15,955 nt of DNA from NCBI GenBank assembly GCA_934130325.1, contig CAKOYA010000030.1:1-15955 (forward strand), written 5' to 3'. Position numbers and translations under genes: made by a program. Each line of letters begins with the position of its first letter. Position 1 is the stretch's first letter. Positions 15,724 to 15,955 of this stretch are shown one piece after another. Source of the DNA: an uncultured Clostridia bacterium. Its GTDB lineage: Bacteria; Bacillota; Clostridia; TANB77; CAG-465. The notes under the pieces are model-generated. The model had not been told where the DNA came from and searched no databases. It saw only the letters and a list, made by a program, of their open reading frames with translations.

Positions 15724-15753
15724 ATTATATTACATGTATGATCATTTTGTAAA
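15724..15753 (-). promoter_or_regulatory. Sigma-A promoter for pyrG
   Basis: On the minus strand TTTACA (15748-15753), an 18-base spacer and a perfect TATAAT (15724-15729). The predicted start site near 15717 leaves about 25 bases before the ATG, holding only the ribosome binding site. Confidence 0.75.
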
Positions 15754-15893
15754 TAAATTTTCGACATTTTTCTATTAAATTTTCTTTACATATTTATGTT
15801 CAAATTTTATGTTTTAAACTTATGTATTATATAACGTAAATATAAATAAAAATTAGTACAATATTCAATCCAAATAAATGGTTCTATAATATT

Positions 15894-15929
15894 CGTTGGG
15901 GTGTAAATTACACCTCAACGATATTTTTT
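15894..15929 (+). terminator. Plus-strand intrinsic terminator with no visible gene upstream
   Basis: An 11-bp GC-richer stem (15894-15904 with 15910-15920) with an AAATT loop is followed by AUA and six U residues on the plus strand. The one imperfect pair is G-U on the plus strand but A-C on the minus strand, and the minus strand lacks a U-tract, so it should work in the plus direction. The 200 bases before it hold no open reading frame of any size on the plus strand. Confidence 0.65.
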
Positions 15930-15955
15930 AGCAAAAAAAATTGCAATTAAACCAT

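Noticed and set aside
1..15955. CRISPR arrays, tRNA, rRNA or riboswitches
   Set aside because: No regularly spaced repeats, cloverleaf sequences, rRNA motifs or recognisable aptamers were seen on either strand.

Overview
The window is strongly AT-rich bacterial DNA with Shine-Dalgarno sites close to AAGGAGG, sigma-A promoters with 17-18 bp spacers and U-tracted hairpin terminators. A clear SpoVT (a forespore transcription regulator) and a membrane-anchored RNase Y point to a low-GC, endospore-forming Clostridia-type Firmicute. No rRNA, tRNA, CRISPR array or insertion sequence is visible. All complete genes except one lie on the minus strand.

Layout from left to right. (1) A plus-strand fragment at the left edge, which looks like the end of an Rpn/PD-(D/E)XK transposase-like protein, followed by a strong hairpin terminator. 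(2) rny (RNase Y). (3) A minus-strand cluster read spoVT, then a short GDPD protein, then a long membrane-anchored protein with two GDPD (glycerophosphodiester phosphodiesterase) domains. The last gene also has its own sigma-A promoter. (4) recD2 followed by a KAP-family P-loop NTPase with its own promoter and a terminator. (5) A divergent plus-strand SERCA-like Ca2+-ATPase. (6) A 128-residue protein of unknown function, convergent with the ATPase and sharing its terminator. (7) A DedA-family membrane protein with an apparent one-base frameshift near its C-terminus. (8) A YqeG-like HAD phosphatase just downstream of pyrG (CTP synthase), each with its own promoter. (9) A 265-base right flank holding the pyrG promoter and an unexplained plus-strand terminator.

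Most of the content is housekeeping: RNA turnover, CTP synthesis, DNA repair helicase and cation export. The less ordinary parts are the spoVT-linked GDPD pair, where one protein looks like a copy of the N-terminal domain of the other; the KAP NTPase behind recD2, a family that includes phage-exclusion proteins; the DedA frameshift; and a plus-strand terminator with no gene in front of it. For four genes the best start lies inside the longest open frame, because the ribosome binding site sits within the apparent first codons. I found no convincing multi-gene novel system. The GDPD/spoVT cluster and the KAP gene are the best candidates for follow-up.
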